Positions 39,551 to 47,912 of a stretch of DNA of 64,000 bases are shown here, piece after piece. Source of the stretch: Nonomuraea jiangxiensis (GTDB lineage: Bacteria > Actinomycetota > Actinomycetes > Streptosporangiales > Streptosporangiaceae); the NCBI RefSeq assembly GCF_900099965.1, contig NZ_FNDJ01000010.1:310001-374000 (forward strand), in the 5' to 3' direction. The notes below the pieces were generated by a model. It had not been told where the DNA came from. It searched no databases and saw only the letters and a list, made by a program, of their open reading frames with translations. The translations under genes and the position numbers were made by a program. The number at the start of each line of letters is the position of its first letter. Position 1 is the first letter of the stretch.

Positions 39551-41623
39551 GTGGCGAACCCCCCTGGGGTCCGGAAGCTGCTGCCGCTGCTTTCCACCCC
39601 GCACAAGGCAGGCCGATCCGCCTTGACCTGCCAGTACCGTTGCGGCAACGCGTGCGCCCACGAGCTGGGCAACACCTCTGACAACGCCTACTTCGGCGAC
39701 GTGGTGAAGGAGGCGCTGTCCCGGCGCGGCATGCTGCGCGCCGGTGCGCTCGGCGCCCTTGTTGCGACGACGGGTGTGGCGGGGGCCGCGCCTGCGCTGG
39801 CCGGCGGGTCCGCCTCCGCCGCGGCGGGGAACGGCGCCGCGAACGGTGCCGCCGACAGTCAGCTGTCCTTCACCCCCGTGCGGCCGAACACGGATGACAA
39901 GTTGACCATCCCGGAGGGCTACAAGTCCTCTGTGGTGGTGCGCTGGGGCGACCCCGTGCTGCCCGGCGCGCCGAAGTTCGACTTCGACCACCAGACGGCC
40001 GCCGCCCAGGCCAAGCAGTTCGGCTACAACTGCGACTACGTCACGATGCTGCCCATGGGCAAGGACCGCGCCCTGCTCTGGGTGAACCACGAGTACACCG
40101 ACGAGACCCTGATGTTCCGCGGTTACACCGGCGGCGCCAAGGCGACCGTGGAGCAGATCAAGATCGCGCTGGCCGCGCACGGCGGCTCGGTCGTGGAGGT
40201 CGAGCGGGTCCGCGGCACCGGCCAGTGGAAGCTGGTCACCTCGGGCCGCCGCCGCTACAACCGGCGCATCACCGCCCAGACGAAGATGAGGTTCAGCGGG
40301 CCCGCGGCCGGCAGCGACCTGCTCAAGACGGCCGCCGACCCCAAGGGCCTGGCCCCCGTCGGCATGCTCAACAACTGCTCGGGCGGCATGACCCCGTGGG
40401 GCACGGTGCTGACCGCCGAGGAGAACATCGACCAGTACTTCGTCAACGGCGACAAGGTGCCGGCGGCGCAGCGGCCGTACATCACCCGCTACACGATCAC
40501 CGAGGGCGTGCCGGAGGAGAGCCGCCGGTTCGACCGCGTGGAAGAGCGCTTCGACCTGGCCAAGCACCCCCACGAGGCCAACCGGTTCGGCTGGATCGTG
40601 GAGATCGACCCGTTCGACCCCGACTCGACGCCGATCAAGCGCACCGCGCTCGGCCGGTTCAAGCACGAGGCCGCCAACACGACGCTGGCCAAGGACGGCC
40701 GCCTGGTCGTCTACATGGGTGACGACGCGCGGTTCGAGTACATCTACAAGTTCGTCTCGAAAGAGCGCTACATCCGCGGGAACGAGCGGCACAACCGCGA
40801 GCTGCTCGACGAGGGCACCCTGTACGTGGCCAAGTTCACCGGCGACAGCCCCAAGGGCGACATCGACGGTTCCGGCACGCCCCCCAAGGACGGCGAGTTC
40901 GACGGCTCCGGCCACTGGATCCCGCTGGTCTCCGGCATGAAGTCCTACGTCAAGGGCATGACCGCCGAAGAGGTCCTGGTCTACACCCGGGTGGCGGCCG
41001 ACAAGGTGGGCGCGACCAAGATGGACCGCCCCGAGGACATGGAGCGCAACCCGGTCACCGGCGGCGTCTACGTGGCCCTGACCAACAACACCGACCGCAC
41101 CGCGGCCCAGGCGGACGAGGCCAACCCGCGCGCCGCGAACAAGCACGGCCACGTGCTGGAGATCGTGGAGAAGCGCAACGACGCGGGCGAGCGCTCGTTC
41201 TCCTGGTCGCTGCCGCTGATCTGCGGTGACCCGGAGGACCCCGCCACCTACTTCGCCGGCTACGACAAGGACCAGGTCTCGCCGATCTCGTGCCCGGACA
41301 ACGTGGCCTTCGACCGTGACGGCAACCTGTGGATCGCCACGGACGGCAACCAGCTCGGCACCCACGACGGCCTGTTCGTGATGCCGGTACGCGGCCGGGA
41401 GCGCGGTTACCTGCGGCAGTTCCTCACCGTCCCGATCGGCGCCGAGACCTGCGGCCCGATGGTCACCGAGGACCAGCGCAGCGTGTTCGTGGCGGTGCAG
41501 CACCCGGGCGAGATCGACGGCGCGAGCCCGGACAAGCCGGCCAGCCGCTGGCCCGACGGCGACCAGCCGCGCCCGGCGGTGGCGGTGGTCTGGCACGGCG
41601 AGGGCCAGAAGATCGGCTCTTGA
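39551..41623 (+). CDS. phoX: Tat-exported PhoX-family alkaline phosphatase
   Basis: A 690-residue secreted phosphatase (DUF839/PhoX). The twin-arginine signal lies unusually far in, at about residues 57-85 ('SRRGMLRAGALGAL' then AGAAPALA), which is normal for PhoX. Conserved parts include 'WVNHEYTD', 'NNCSGGMTPWGTVLTAEEN', 'RFGWIVEIDPFDPDSTPIKR', 'GRFKHEAANT', 'YMGDDARFEYIYKFV' and 'PDNVAFDRDGNLWIATDGN', which carry ligands for the Fe/Ca cofactor. GGAGG 4 bases before GTG 39551 sets the start. It frees phosphate from organic phosphates outside the cell, and the PHO box suggests induction under phosphate limitation. Confidence 0.92.
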   Translation: MANPPGVRKLLPLLSTPHKAGRSALTCQYRCGNACAHELGNTSDNAYFGDVVKEALSRRGMLRAGALGALVATTGVAGAAPALAGGSASAAAGNGAANGAADSQLSFTPVRPNTDDKLTIPEGYKSSVVVRWGDPVLPGAPKFDFDHQTAAAQAKQFGYNCDYVTMLPMGKDRALLWVNHEYTDETLMFRGYTGGAKATVEQIKIALAAHGGSVVEVERVRGTGQWKLVTSGRRRYNRRITAQTKMRFSGPAAGSDLLKTAADPKGLAPVGMLNNCSGGMTPWGTVLTAEENIDQYFVNGDKVPAAQRPYITRYTITEGVPEESRRFDRVEERFDLAKHPHEANRFGWIVEIDPFDPDSTPIKRTALGRFKHEAANTTLAKDGRLVVYMGDDARFEYIYKFVSKERYIRGNERHNRELLDEGTLYVAKFTGDSPKGDIDGSGTPPKDGEFDGSGHWIPLVSGMKSYVKGMTAEEVLVYTRVAADKVGATKMDRPEDMERNPVTGGVYVALTNNTDRTAAQADEANPRAANKHGHVLEIVEKRNDAGERSFSWSLPLICGDPEDPATYFAGYDKDQVSPISCPDNVAFDRDGNLWIATDGNQLGTHDGLFVMPVRGRERGYLRQFLTVPIGAETCGPMVTEDQRSVFVAVQHPGEIDGASPDKPASRWPDGDQPRPAVAVVWHGEGQKIGS

Positions 41624-41650
41624 CCTCAACTTAGGTTGAGCCAATAGCCT
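41620..41650 (+). promoter_or_regulatory. MerR/SoxR-type promoter with internal dyad before the ABC exporter
   Basis: TTGACC (41620-41625) and TAGCCT (41645-41650) are separated by 19 bases, the overlong spacer typical of MerR-family promoters. The spacer holds the dyad CTCAAC-TTAG-GTTGAG (41625-41640), close to the SoxR-box form. The -10 is 7 bases before ATG 41658, so the mRNA is probably leaderless. The -35 overlaps the phoX stop. Confidence 0.65.
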
Positions 41651-41657
41651 CCATGCC

Positions 41658-43565
41658 ATGAGCATGGAGATGACCGCCTGGCATCAGCTTTACTCGATGA
41701 ACAATCAGCGTGAGCGTCGTCCTGTCACCAGGGCGACGCTCCGCCGTATCGGTGGGTTCGCCCGGCCGCACCGGGCAAGGCTGACGCTGTTCCTGGTGCT
41801 CAGCGTGGTGATGGCGGGCCTGGCGGTGGGCTCTCCGCTGCTGGCGGGCCGGGTGGTGGACGCCATCTTCAACGGCGAGCCGCTGAGCGTGGTCGTCACG
41901 GTCGCGGCGCTGATCGCGGGGCTGGCCCTGGCCGAGGCGGGGCTGGGGCTGGTCAACCGGTGGCTGTCGGCGGGGCTCGGCGAGAGCCTGATCCTCGACC
42001 TGCGTACGGCCGTCTTCGATCACGTGCAGAAGATGCCGGTCGCCTTCTTCACCAGGACCCGCACCGGCGCCCTGGTGAGCCGGCTGAACAACGACGTCAT
42101 CGGGGCGCAGCGGGCCTTCACCGACACCCTGTCCGGCGTCGCGGGGAACTTCGTCACGCTCGTGCTCACGCTCATCGCGATGATCGGCATCTCCTGGCAG
42201 ATCACGCTGCTCGCGCTCCTGCTCCTGCCGTTGTTCATGGTGCCCGCCCGCCGGATGGGCACCAGGATCGCCCGGCTGCGGCGCGAGGCGGCCGACCACA
42301 ACGCGGCCATGGGCACGCAGATGACCGAGCGCTTCTCGGCGCCCGGCGCCACGCTGGTCAAGCTGTTCGGCCGGCCCGCGCACGAGTCGGCCGAGTTCGC
42401 GCTGCGGGCCCGGCGGGTGCGCGACATCGGGGTGCGTACCGCCATGACCCAGTCGGCCTTCGTGACCGCCCTGACGCTGGTGTCGGCGCTGGCCCTGGCC
42501 CTGGTGTACGGCCTCGGCGGCTTCTACGCCCTGCGCGACCAGCTCGCCCCCGGCGCGGTCGTGGCGATGGCCATGCTGCTCACCCGCCTGTACGCGCCCC
42601 TGACCGCGCTGGCCAGCGCCCGCGTGGACGTGATGAGCGCGATCGTCAGCTTCGAGCGCGTCTTCGAGGTGCTCGACCTCAAACCGCTCATCCAGGAGCG
42701 GCCGGACGCCCGGGAGGTCCCTGAGGGGCCGGTCGCGGTCGAGTTCGACGACGTGCGCTTCGCCTACCCCTCGGCCGACAAGGTCTCCCTCGCCTCGCTG
42801 GAGGAGGTCGCCACCCTGGACTCGCGGGGCGGCGTCGAGGTGCTGCACGGCATCTCGTTCCGGGCGGAGCCGGGCCAGATGGTGGCCCTGGTCGGCTCCT
42901 CGGGCGCGGGCAAGTCCACGATCGCGCAGCTCCTGCCCCGGCTGTACGACGTCGACGCGGGCGCGGTCCGGCTCGGCGGCGTGGACGTACGGGACCTGAC
43001 CGCCGACTCGATCCGCGACACGCTCGGCATGGTCACCCAGGACGGTCACCTGTTCCACGAGACGATCCGGGCGAACCTGCTGCTGGCCAGGCCCGAGGCG
43101 ACCGAGGGGGAGGTGTGGGACGCGCTCACCAGGGCCCGGCTGGCCGGCCTGGTCGAGTCGCTGCCCGACGGGCTCGACACGGTCGTGGGCGAGCGCGGCT
43201 ACCGGCTGTCCGGCGGCGAGCGCCAGCGGCTGACGATCGCCCGGCTGCTGCTGGCCAGGCCCCGGGTGGTGATCCTGGACGAGGCCACGGCGGCGCTCGA
43301 CTCCACCTCGGAGGCGGCCGTACAGGCGGCGCTCGGCGAGGCGCTCGCCGGCCGGACCGCCGTGGTGATCGCGCACCGGCTCTCCACGGTCCGCGCCGCC
43401 GACCTCATCCTGGTGATCGAGGACGGGCGGGTGGCCGAGCGGGGCACCCACGCCGAACTGCTGGCCGCCGGCGGCCGCTACGAGGAGCTGTACCGCACTC
43501 AGTTCGCGGAGCCCACGCTCTCCGCGCCGGAGGACGACCCGGTCGCCGCGGCGGCCCCAGCCTGA
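41658..43565 (+). CDS. ABC exporter, fused permease and ATPase half-transporter
   Basis: A 635-residue half-transporter. Six transmembrane helices occupy about 35-320, with the permease 'FFTRTRTGALVSRLNNDVIG' motif. The ATPase domain has Walker A 'GSSGAGKST', the Q-loop 'GMVTQDGHLFHE', signature 'YRLSGGERQRLTIARLLLAR', Walker B 'VVILDEATAALD' and the H-loop 'VIAHRLSTV'. It should work as a homodimer exporting a lipid, peptide or drug. The promoter is MerR-like and the mRNA likely leaderless. The 3' end overlaps the convergent DHA2 exporter gene by 67 bases. Confidence 0.93.
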   Translation: MSMEMTAWHQLYSMNNQRERRPVTRATLRRIGGFARPHRARLTLFLVLSVVMAGLAVGSPLLAGRVVDAIFNGEPLSVVVTVAALIAGLALAEAGLGLVNRWLSAGLGESLILDLRTAVFDHVQKMPVAFFTRTRTGALVSRLNNDVIGAQRAFTDTLSGVAGNFVTLVLTLIAMIGISWQITLLALLLLPLFMVPARRMGTRIARLRREAADHNAAMGTQMTERFSAPGATLVKLFGRPAHESAEFALRARRVRDIGVRTAMTQSAFVTALTLVSALALALVYGLGGFYALRDQLAPGAVVAMAMLLTRLYAPLTALASARVDVMSAIVSFERVFEVLDLKPLIQERPDAREVPEGPVAVEFDDVRFAYPSADKVSLASLEEVATLDSRGGVEVLHGISFRAEPGQMVALVGSSGAGKSTIAQLLPRLYDVDAGAVRLGGVDVRDLTADSIRDTLGMVTQDGHLFHETIRANLLLARPEATEGEVWDALTRARLAGLVESLPDGLDTVVGERGYRLSGGERQRLTIARLLLARPRVVILDEATAALDSTSEAAVQAALGEALAGRTAVVIAHRLSTVRAADLILVIEDGRVAERGTHAELLAAGGRYEELYRTQFAEPTLSAPEDDPVAAAAPA

Positions 43566-44944
43566 GGTGCGGCGGGGGCGGCCGTCCTCGGGCCGCGCAG
43601 CGAGTAGAGCGCGACCGGGATGGCCGCCAGCACCACGATGGCCGCGATCACCAGCGTGAACTGGTAGGCCTCCAGGAAGGCGACCAGCTGCGGCCGGTCG
43701 CCGCCCCGCTGGCCGGCACTGAGGATCGCCCCCAGCACCGTGATGCCGAGCAGCCCGAACACCTCGCGTGAGACGTTCAGGGCGCCCGAGGCCACCCCTG
43801 ACCGCTCGGCGGGCATGGCGCCGACGATCGCGGCGGTCAGCGGGACCAGCAGGCCCGCGCCGAGGCCGTACAGCAGGAACCAGGGCGCCACGTCCGCGTA
43901 GCCGCCGTCGGCGCCGACGCCGGCGATCAGGTAGATCGCCGTGCCCATGAGCGCCATCCCGAGCGCCACCGTACGGCCGATGCCGAGCGCCGCGCTGATC
44001 CGCTGCGACAGGACCGCGACGACGCCCATCACCAGCGCCATCGGCACGAACGCGGAGCCCGCCTCGGTGGGGGTGAAGCCCAGCACGTTCTGCAGCCACA
44101 GGGCGCTGAAGAAGTAGATCCCGAACACGCCGAACGACCAGATCCCGCTGGTGAGCAGCCCGCCGGTGAACACCCGGGACCTGAACAGCGACATCACGAT
44201 CATCGGCTCGGCGGCCCGCGACTCCACCAGCGCGAAGGCCACGGCCGCCGCCGCGAACACCGCGAACGCGGTCAGGATTTCCGGCGCGGTCCAGCCCGCG
44301 CCCTCGCCCTCGATGAGCCCGTACGTCAGGGCGAACAGGGCGAGCGCCGAGGTGGCCAGGCCGGGCAGGTCGAGGCTGTGGCGTACCCGGGTGAAGTCGG
44401 GCCGCACCGTCCGGAGGGCGAGCCCGAACGTCACCAGCCCGAGCGGCACGTTGATCAGGTAGATCCAGCCCCAGTGCAGGTTCTCGCTGATGAAGCCGCC
44501 GGTGACCGGGCCCAGCGCCATGGAGAGCGCCCCCGACATGCTCCAGATGCCCACGGCCCGGCCGCGCTCGCCGGGGTCGGGGAAGATCTGCCTGATCAGG
44601 GTGAGCGCGGTGGGCGTGAGCAGCGCCGCCCCCACGCCCTGCACGGCCCGCGCGGCGATGAGCATGGGACCGGAGGTGGCCAGCCCGGCCGCGAGGGAAG
44701 AAAGGGTGAAGACGGCCAGTCCGGTCAGGAACACCCGGCGCGTCCCGAAAACGTCCGCGAGCCGCCCGCCGACCAGCATGAGGCCCGCGAAGACCAGGAT
44801 GTACGAGCTCGCGACCCACTCCAGCCCGGAGATGGTCAGTTCGAGCTCCCGCTGGATCGTCGGCAGGGCGACATTGCCCACGTTGTTGTCCAGGTAAGTC
44901 ATGAAGGTGCCCAAGGACACCACGGCCAGCGCCCACCATCGCAT
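43499..44944 (-). CDS. DHA2 (EmrB/QacA-type) MFS drug exporter
   Basis: A 481-residue proton-driven efflux pump with about 14 transmembrane helices. Signatures are 'TYLDNNVGNVALPTIQREL' in helix 1, 'GGRLADVFGTRRVFLTGLAV' in loop 2-3 (motif A) and 'LGPVTGGFISENLHWGWIYL' (motif C, an exporter hallmark). ATG 44944 has GGGAG 8 bases upstream. The divergent TetR gene 70 bases away and the palindromic operators between them indicate a typical repressor-controlled pump. The C-terminus overlaps the ABC exporter gene antisense. Confidence 0.93.
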   Translation of the reverse strand: MRWWALAVVSLGTFMTYLDNNVGNVALPTIQRELELTISGLEWVASSYILVFAGLMLVGGRLADVFGTRRVFLTGLAVFTLSSLAAGLATSGPMLIAARAVQGVGAALLTPTALTLIRQIFPDPGERGRAVGIWSMSGALSMALGPVTGGFISENLHWGWIYLINVPLGLVTFGLALRTVRPDFTRVRHSLDLPGLATSALALFALTYGLIEGEGAGWTAPEILTAFAVFAAAAVAFALVESRAAEPMIVMSLFRSRVFTGGLLTSGIWSFGVFGIYFFSALWLQNVLGFTPTEAGSAFVPMALVMGVVAVLSQRISAALGIGRTVALGMALMGTAIYLIAGVGADGGYADVAPWFLLYGLGAGLLVPLTAAIVGAMPAERSGVASGALNVSREVFGLLGITVLGAILSAGQRGGDRPQLVAFLEAYQFTLVIAAIVVLAAIPVALYSLRGPRTAAPAAPQAGAAAATGSSSGAESVGSAN

Positions 44945-44957
44945 GATCATCGCTCCC

Positions 44958-45008
44958 TATACGTTGTACTTGTACGTCGTATAGTTGAACTTGTACGTCG
45001 TATAGTTG
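44958..45008. promoter_or_regulatory. TetR operator region with 21-bp direct repeats
   Basis: ACTTGTACGTCGTATAGTTG occurs at 44968-44987 and 44989-45008 (21-bp period). A near-perfect dyad spans 44958-44983, with TATACGnnGTAC facing GTACGTCGTATA. The core TACGACGTAC appears twice on the minus strand and again in the operator at 47871. It covers the promoters of both the DHA2 gene and the TetR gene. Confidence 0.75.
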
Positions 45009-45014
45009 TCAACC

Positions 45015-45656
45015 GTGATGGGAAAACTGACCGCGCTGGCCATCGCGGAGCGTGCCCTGGAGGTCGGCGACACCGAGGGCCTCGACGCCGTGACCATCCG
45101 CCGCCTGGCCACGGACCTCGGTGTCACCCCGATGGCCCTCTACTGGCACTACAAGAACAAGGACCAGCTGCTCGTCGGCATGGCCGACCACCTGATCAGC
45201 GGCTTCACGCCCAAGCCGGCCGACGAGCGCCCCTGGCAGGCGCAGCTGCGCCACCTCCTGGAGGGCCTGATCAGGACGCTGCGCACTCATCCCTGCGCGA
45301 AGCACGTGTTCGAGCAGGTCGACCCGGTGGAGGTGCCCAACTTCCTGGCCGTCTGGGAGCAGGCGCTCGGCCTGGCCCGCGCCGCCGGGTTCAGCAAGGA
45401 CGAGAGCTGCCTGCTGAGCAAATATCTGCTGCAGAGCGCCATCGCCATCGCCGACGCCCCTGCGCGGACCGGCACCCACGACCCGGCCGAGATCCGGACC
45501 AAGAAGGCCGGCCTGCAGGCGCTGGCCCCCGAGACCTACCCGAACCTGGTCGAGCTGGCCGGCCCGCTGATCTGCGGGACGCCGCCCGGACTCTACGACA
45601 CCTTCGGCGTCGATCTGGTGCTCTGCGGCGTAGAGGCGCTGGCGGCCAGGCGTTAA
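45015..45656 (+). CDS. TetR-family regulator (TetR/TetR_C class)
   Basis: A 213-residue repressor of the tetracycline-repressor-like branch. 'VTIRRLATDLGVTPMALYWH' is the helix-turn-helix, ending in 'YWHYKNKDQLL', and the ligand domain fits TetR_C ('FEQVDPVEVPNFLAVWEQAL'). GTG 45015 (or ATG 45018) follows a TATAGT -10-like element by 8 bases with no SD, so translation is probably leaderless. It lies opposite the DHA2 pump with operators between, and is likely to repress that pump and itself. Confidence 0.92.
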   Translation: MMGKLTALAIAERALEVGDTEGLDAVTIRRLATDLGVTPMALYWHYKNKDQLLVGMADHLISGFTPKPADERPWQAQLRHLLEGLIRTLRTHPCAKHVFEQVDPVEVPNFLAVWEQALGLARAAGFSKDESCLLSKYLLQSAIAIADAPARTGTHDPAEIRTKKAGLQALAPETYPNLVELAGPLICGTPPGLYDTFGVDLVLCGVEALAARR

Positions 45657-45666
45657 GGTGCGGACC

Positions 45667-46416
45667 ATGTCCTTTGAGCTGATCTGCGAGATCGAACCGC
45701 CCACCAAGCCCGATCTGAAGCACGTCAGGCACCAGATCGGCACCATGAGCAAGATCGCTCACTCGTTCCTCATCCCCGACAACCACATCGGCCGCGCGAC
45801 CGTGTCCAGCGTGGCCGTGGCGCACGAGGTCGAGTCGATGGGCGGGCGCGGCATCGCCTGTCTCAACTCCCGTGACCGCAACCTGCTCGGCTTCCGCCGC
45901 GACCTGCTGACGGCGGCGGCGTACGGGGTGGACCAGTTCCTGTTCGTCTACGGTGACAAGCCGACGAGCGGCAACCGTACGAGCGATCTGACCGTGCGCT
46001 CGATGATCGAGGAGGCGCGGAAGTTCTCGCCGGACTTCCGCCTCGGGGCCGCCGCGGGGCTGCGCCCGCTGCCCGCGTGGAAGCGCGCGGCCGACTTCCT
46101 GTTCGCCCAGGTCAGCTTCTCGGTGGAGGCGCAGCTCCGGTGGCGCGAGGCCAACCCGGTGGACGTGCCCGTCTACGCCGGCGTCATGGTGCTGGCCAGC
46201 GAGCGCCACGCCCGCATGCTGGCCGCCGCGATCCCGGACATCGCCCTGCCCGAGGAGCTGATCGAGAAGGTCGCCGCGGACCGGATGGCGGGGGTGGAGG
46301 CGGCCTGCGAGCAGGTGCTCGCCCTGCGCGACTCGGGCGCCTTCGCCGGCGTCCACCTCATCCCGGTCTCCCGCTACCGCGACGTCGAGTCGAGGCTGGC
46401 CACCGCTCTCCTATGA
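45667..46416 (+). CDS. Methylenetetrahydrofolate reductase-like protein (MetF family, short)
   Basis: A 249-residue TIM-barrel protein. 'ICEIEPPTKPDLKHVRHQIG' and 'VYGDKPTSG' recall the folate and FAD-binding loops of MetF ('GD' in place of the usual 'LRGDPP'). It is about 40 residues shorter than standard MetF and lacks an obvious full FAD loop, so it may be a corrinoid- or F420-linked relative or a degenerate paralogue. AAGG before ATG 45667 supports the start. It follows the TetR gene by 10 bases and overlaps the second MFS gene by 43 bases at the 3' end. Confidence 0.75.
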   Translation: MSFELICEIEPPTKPDLKHVRHQIGTMSKIAHSFLIPDNHIGRATVSSVAVAHEVESMGGRGIACLNSRDRNLLGFRRDLLTAAAYGVDQFLFVYGDKPTSGNRTSDLTVRSMIEEARKFSPDFRLGAAAGLRPLPAWKRAADFLFAQVSFSVEAQLRWREANPVDVPVYAGVMVLASERHARMLAAAIPDIALPEELIEKVAADRMAGVEAACEQVLALRDSGAFAGVHLIPVSRYRDVESRLATALL

Positions 46417-47858
46417 GACCTCCCCGGGGCCCGGGCCAGTGCCGCCAGCAGGGCCCCGGCGACAGCCACCGCGAACAGCACCGCGTACGTCCGCTGGAAC
46501 CCCTCCATGAGCTGTCCCACGGCCACCGGCGACAGCCTGGACAGGGTGCCCGCGTAGACCTGGGCCCGCAGCGCGGGACCGACGGAGGCGGTCAGCACGC
46601 TGAGGGACAGGCCGACGCTGATCACGATGCCGACGTTCATGATCATGACCCGGAACCCGTTGACCACCCCCAGGCTCCCGCTCGGCAGCGCCCGCATGAC
46701 CTGCGTGGTGTTGCCCGTCAGGAACGTCCCGCTGCCGCAGCCCGCCACGAACAGCCCGATCCCGGTCACCCAGTACGGCACCGCCGGATCGGCCGTCAGC
46801 ATGAGCACGCCCAGCCCCGCCGCGCTCATCGCCGCCCCCGCGATGGACAGCCCGTACGGCGACACCCGCCGCCCCAGCAGGCCCGTGATCGGCGAGGCCA
46901 GCCCGATCCCGACGGGCACCGGCAGCACGCTCAGCCCGGCCTCGAACGGCCCGAGCCCCCTGGCCGCCTGGAAGTAGAGCGCCACCACCAGGATCAGCGC
47001 GGAACGTGCCAGCGCGTTGCAGAACGAGGCCAGGTTCGCGCAGGCGAGCAGCCGCCCCCCGAACAGCCGCAGGTCCAGCACCGGATTGGGCGAACGCCGC
47101 GCGGCCAGGACGATCAGCGGCACCAGCGCCACGAACACGGCCGCCCCCGCCAGGACCACCGGACTGGACAACCCGCTGGAGCCCGCCTCCGACAGCGCCA
47201 GCAGCGCCGCCGACAGAGCGGCGAACAGCAGCACGTTCCCGAGCGCGTCCACCGGCTCCCGCGGCCGCCTGGGCATCCTGCGTAAGATCGCCGCCCCCAC
47301 GCCGAACGCGATCAGCCCGGCGGGCACGTTCACCCAGAAGATCCACTGCCAGCCGGCGGCCTCGGCGATCAGGCCGCCGAGCGTGGGCCCGGCCAGTTGC
47401 GCCACCGACAGGGTGCCGATGTAGACGCCCATGCCCTGGCTGAGCCGGTCCGGCGGGAACGCGTCGGTGATGATCACCGTGCCGTTCGCGAGGATCATCG
47501 CCGCGCCGACCGCCTGCAGCACCCGCATCGCGATCAGGAACCACACCGACGGCGACAGCCCGGCCAGCAGCGAGGCCACGGTGAACAGCGCGAACCCCGC
47601 CAGATACACCTCGCGCCTGCCCAGCAGGTCGGCCACCCGGCCGAAGAGCACCAGGCTCGCCGTGTTGACCAGCAGGAACGACAGCAGGATCCAGCCCGAC
47701 TCCATCGGGCCGGCGTGGAACTGCCGGACCACGGTGGGCAGGGCGACGTTCAGCGTGCTGCCGGCGATGCCGATGAGGACGAGCCCCAAACTGGTGACCC
47801 AGCACACACGCCAGGCGTAACGCAGTCGGCTGTCGTCCTGGGGGGTGACCGCGACCAT
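46374..47858 (-). CDS. Second DHA2-type MFS drug exporter
   Basis: A 494-residue exporter with about 14 helices. 'GIAGSTLNVALPTVVRQFHA' is helix 1, 'FGRVADLLGRREVYLAGFAL' is motif A and 'GPTLGGLIAEAAGWQWIFWV' is motif C. The start is uncertain: ATG 47858 or GTG 47867, both with GGAGG very close. A perfect dyad with the same TACGACGTAC core as the operator of the other pump lies 12 bases upstream. It is not a recent duplicate of the 43499 gene. Substrates unknown. Confidence 0.92.
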   Translation of the reverse strand: MVAVTPQDDSRLRYAWRVCWVTSLGLVLIGIAGSTLNVALPTVVRQFHAGPMESGWILLSFLLVNTASLVLFGRVADLLGRREVYLAGFALFTVASLLAGLSPSVWFLIAMRVLQAVGAAMILANGTVIITDAFPPDRLSQGMGVYIGTLSVAQLAGPTLGGLIAEAAGWQWIFWVNVPAGLIAFGVGAAILRRMPRRPREPVDALGNVLLFAALSAALLALSEAGSSGLSSPVVLAGAAVFVALVPLIVLAARRSPNPVLDLRLFGGRLLACANLASFCNALARSALILVVALYFQAARGLGPFEAGLSVLPVPVGIGLASPITGLLGRRVSPYGLSIAGAAMSAAGLGVLMLTADPAVPYWVTGIGLFVAGCGSGTFLTGNTTQVMRALPSGSLGVVNGFRVMIMNVGIVISVGLSLSVLTASVGPALRAQVYAGTLSRLSPVAVGQLMEGFQRTYAVLFAVAVAGALLAALARAPGRSHRRAVASLDSTSR

Positions 47859-47870
47859 GCCCTCCACTAT

Positions 47871-47887
47871 GACGTACGACGTACGTC
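47871..47887 (-). promoter_or_regulatory. Palindromic operator before the second MFS exporter
   Basis: GACGTACGACGTACGTC is a perfect 7-bp dyad with a 3-base centre. It sits 12 bases before ATG 47858, where bound repressor would block transcription start. It contains the core TACGACGTAC shared with 44958-45008. Confidence 0.65.
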
Positions 47888-47912
47888 CGATTTATCCCCG
47901 GGGGCCCGGCAG

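Noticed and set aside
41631..44939. A very long open frame on the minus strand through the ABC and DHA2 genes
   Set aside because: It is antisense or out of frame to two clear transporter genes. Its translation is a low-complexity Arg/Gly/Pro-rich shadow caused by high GC content.
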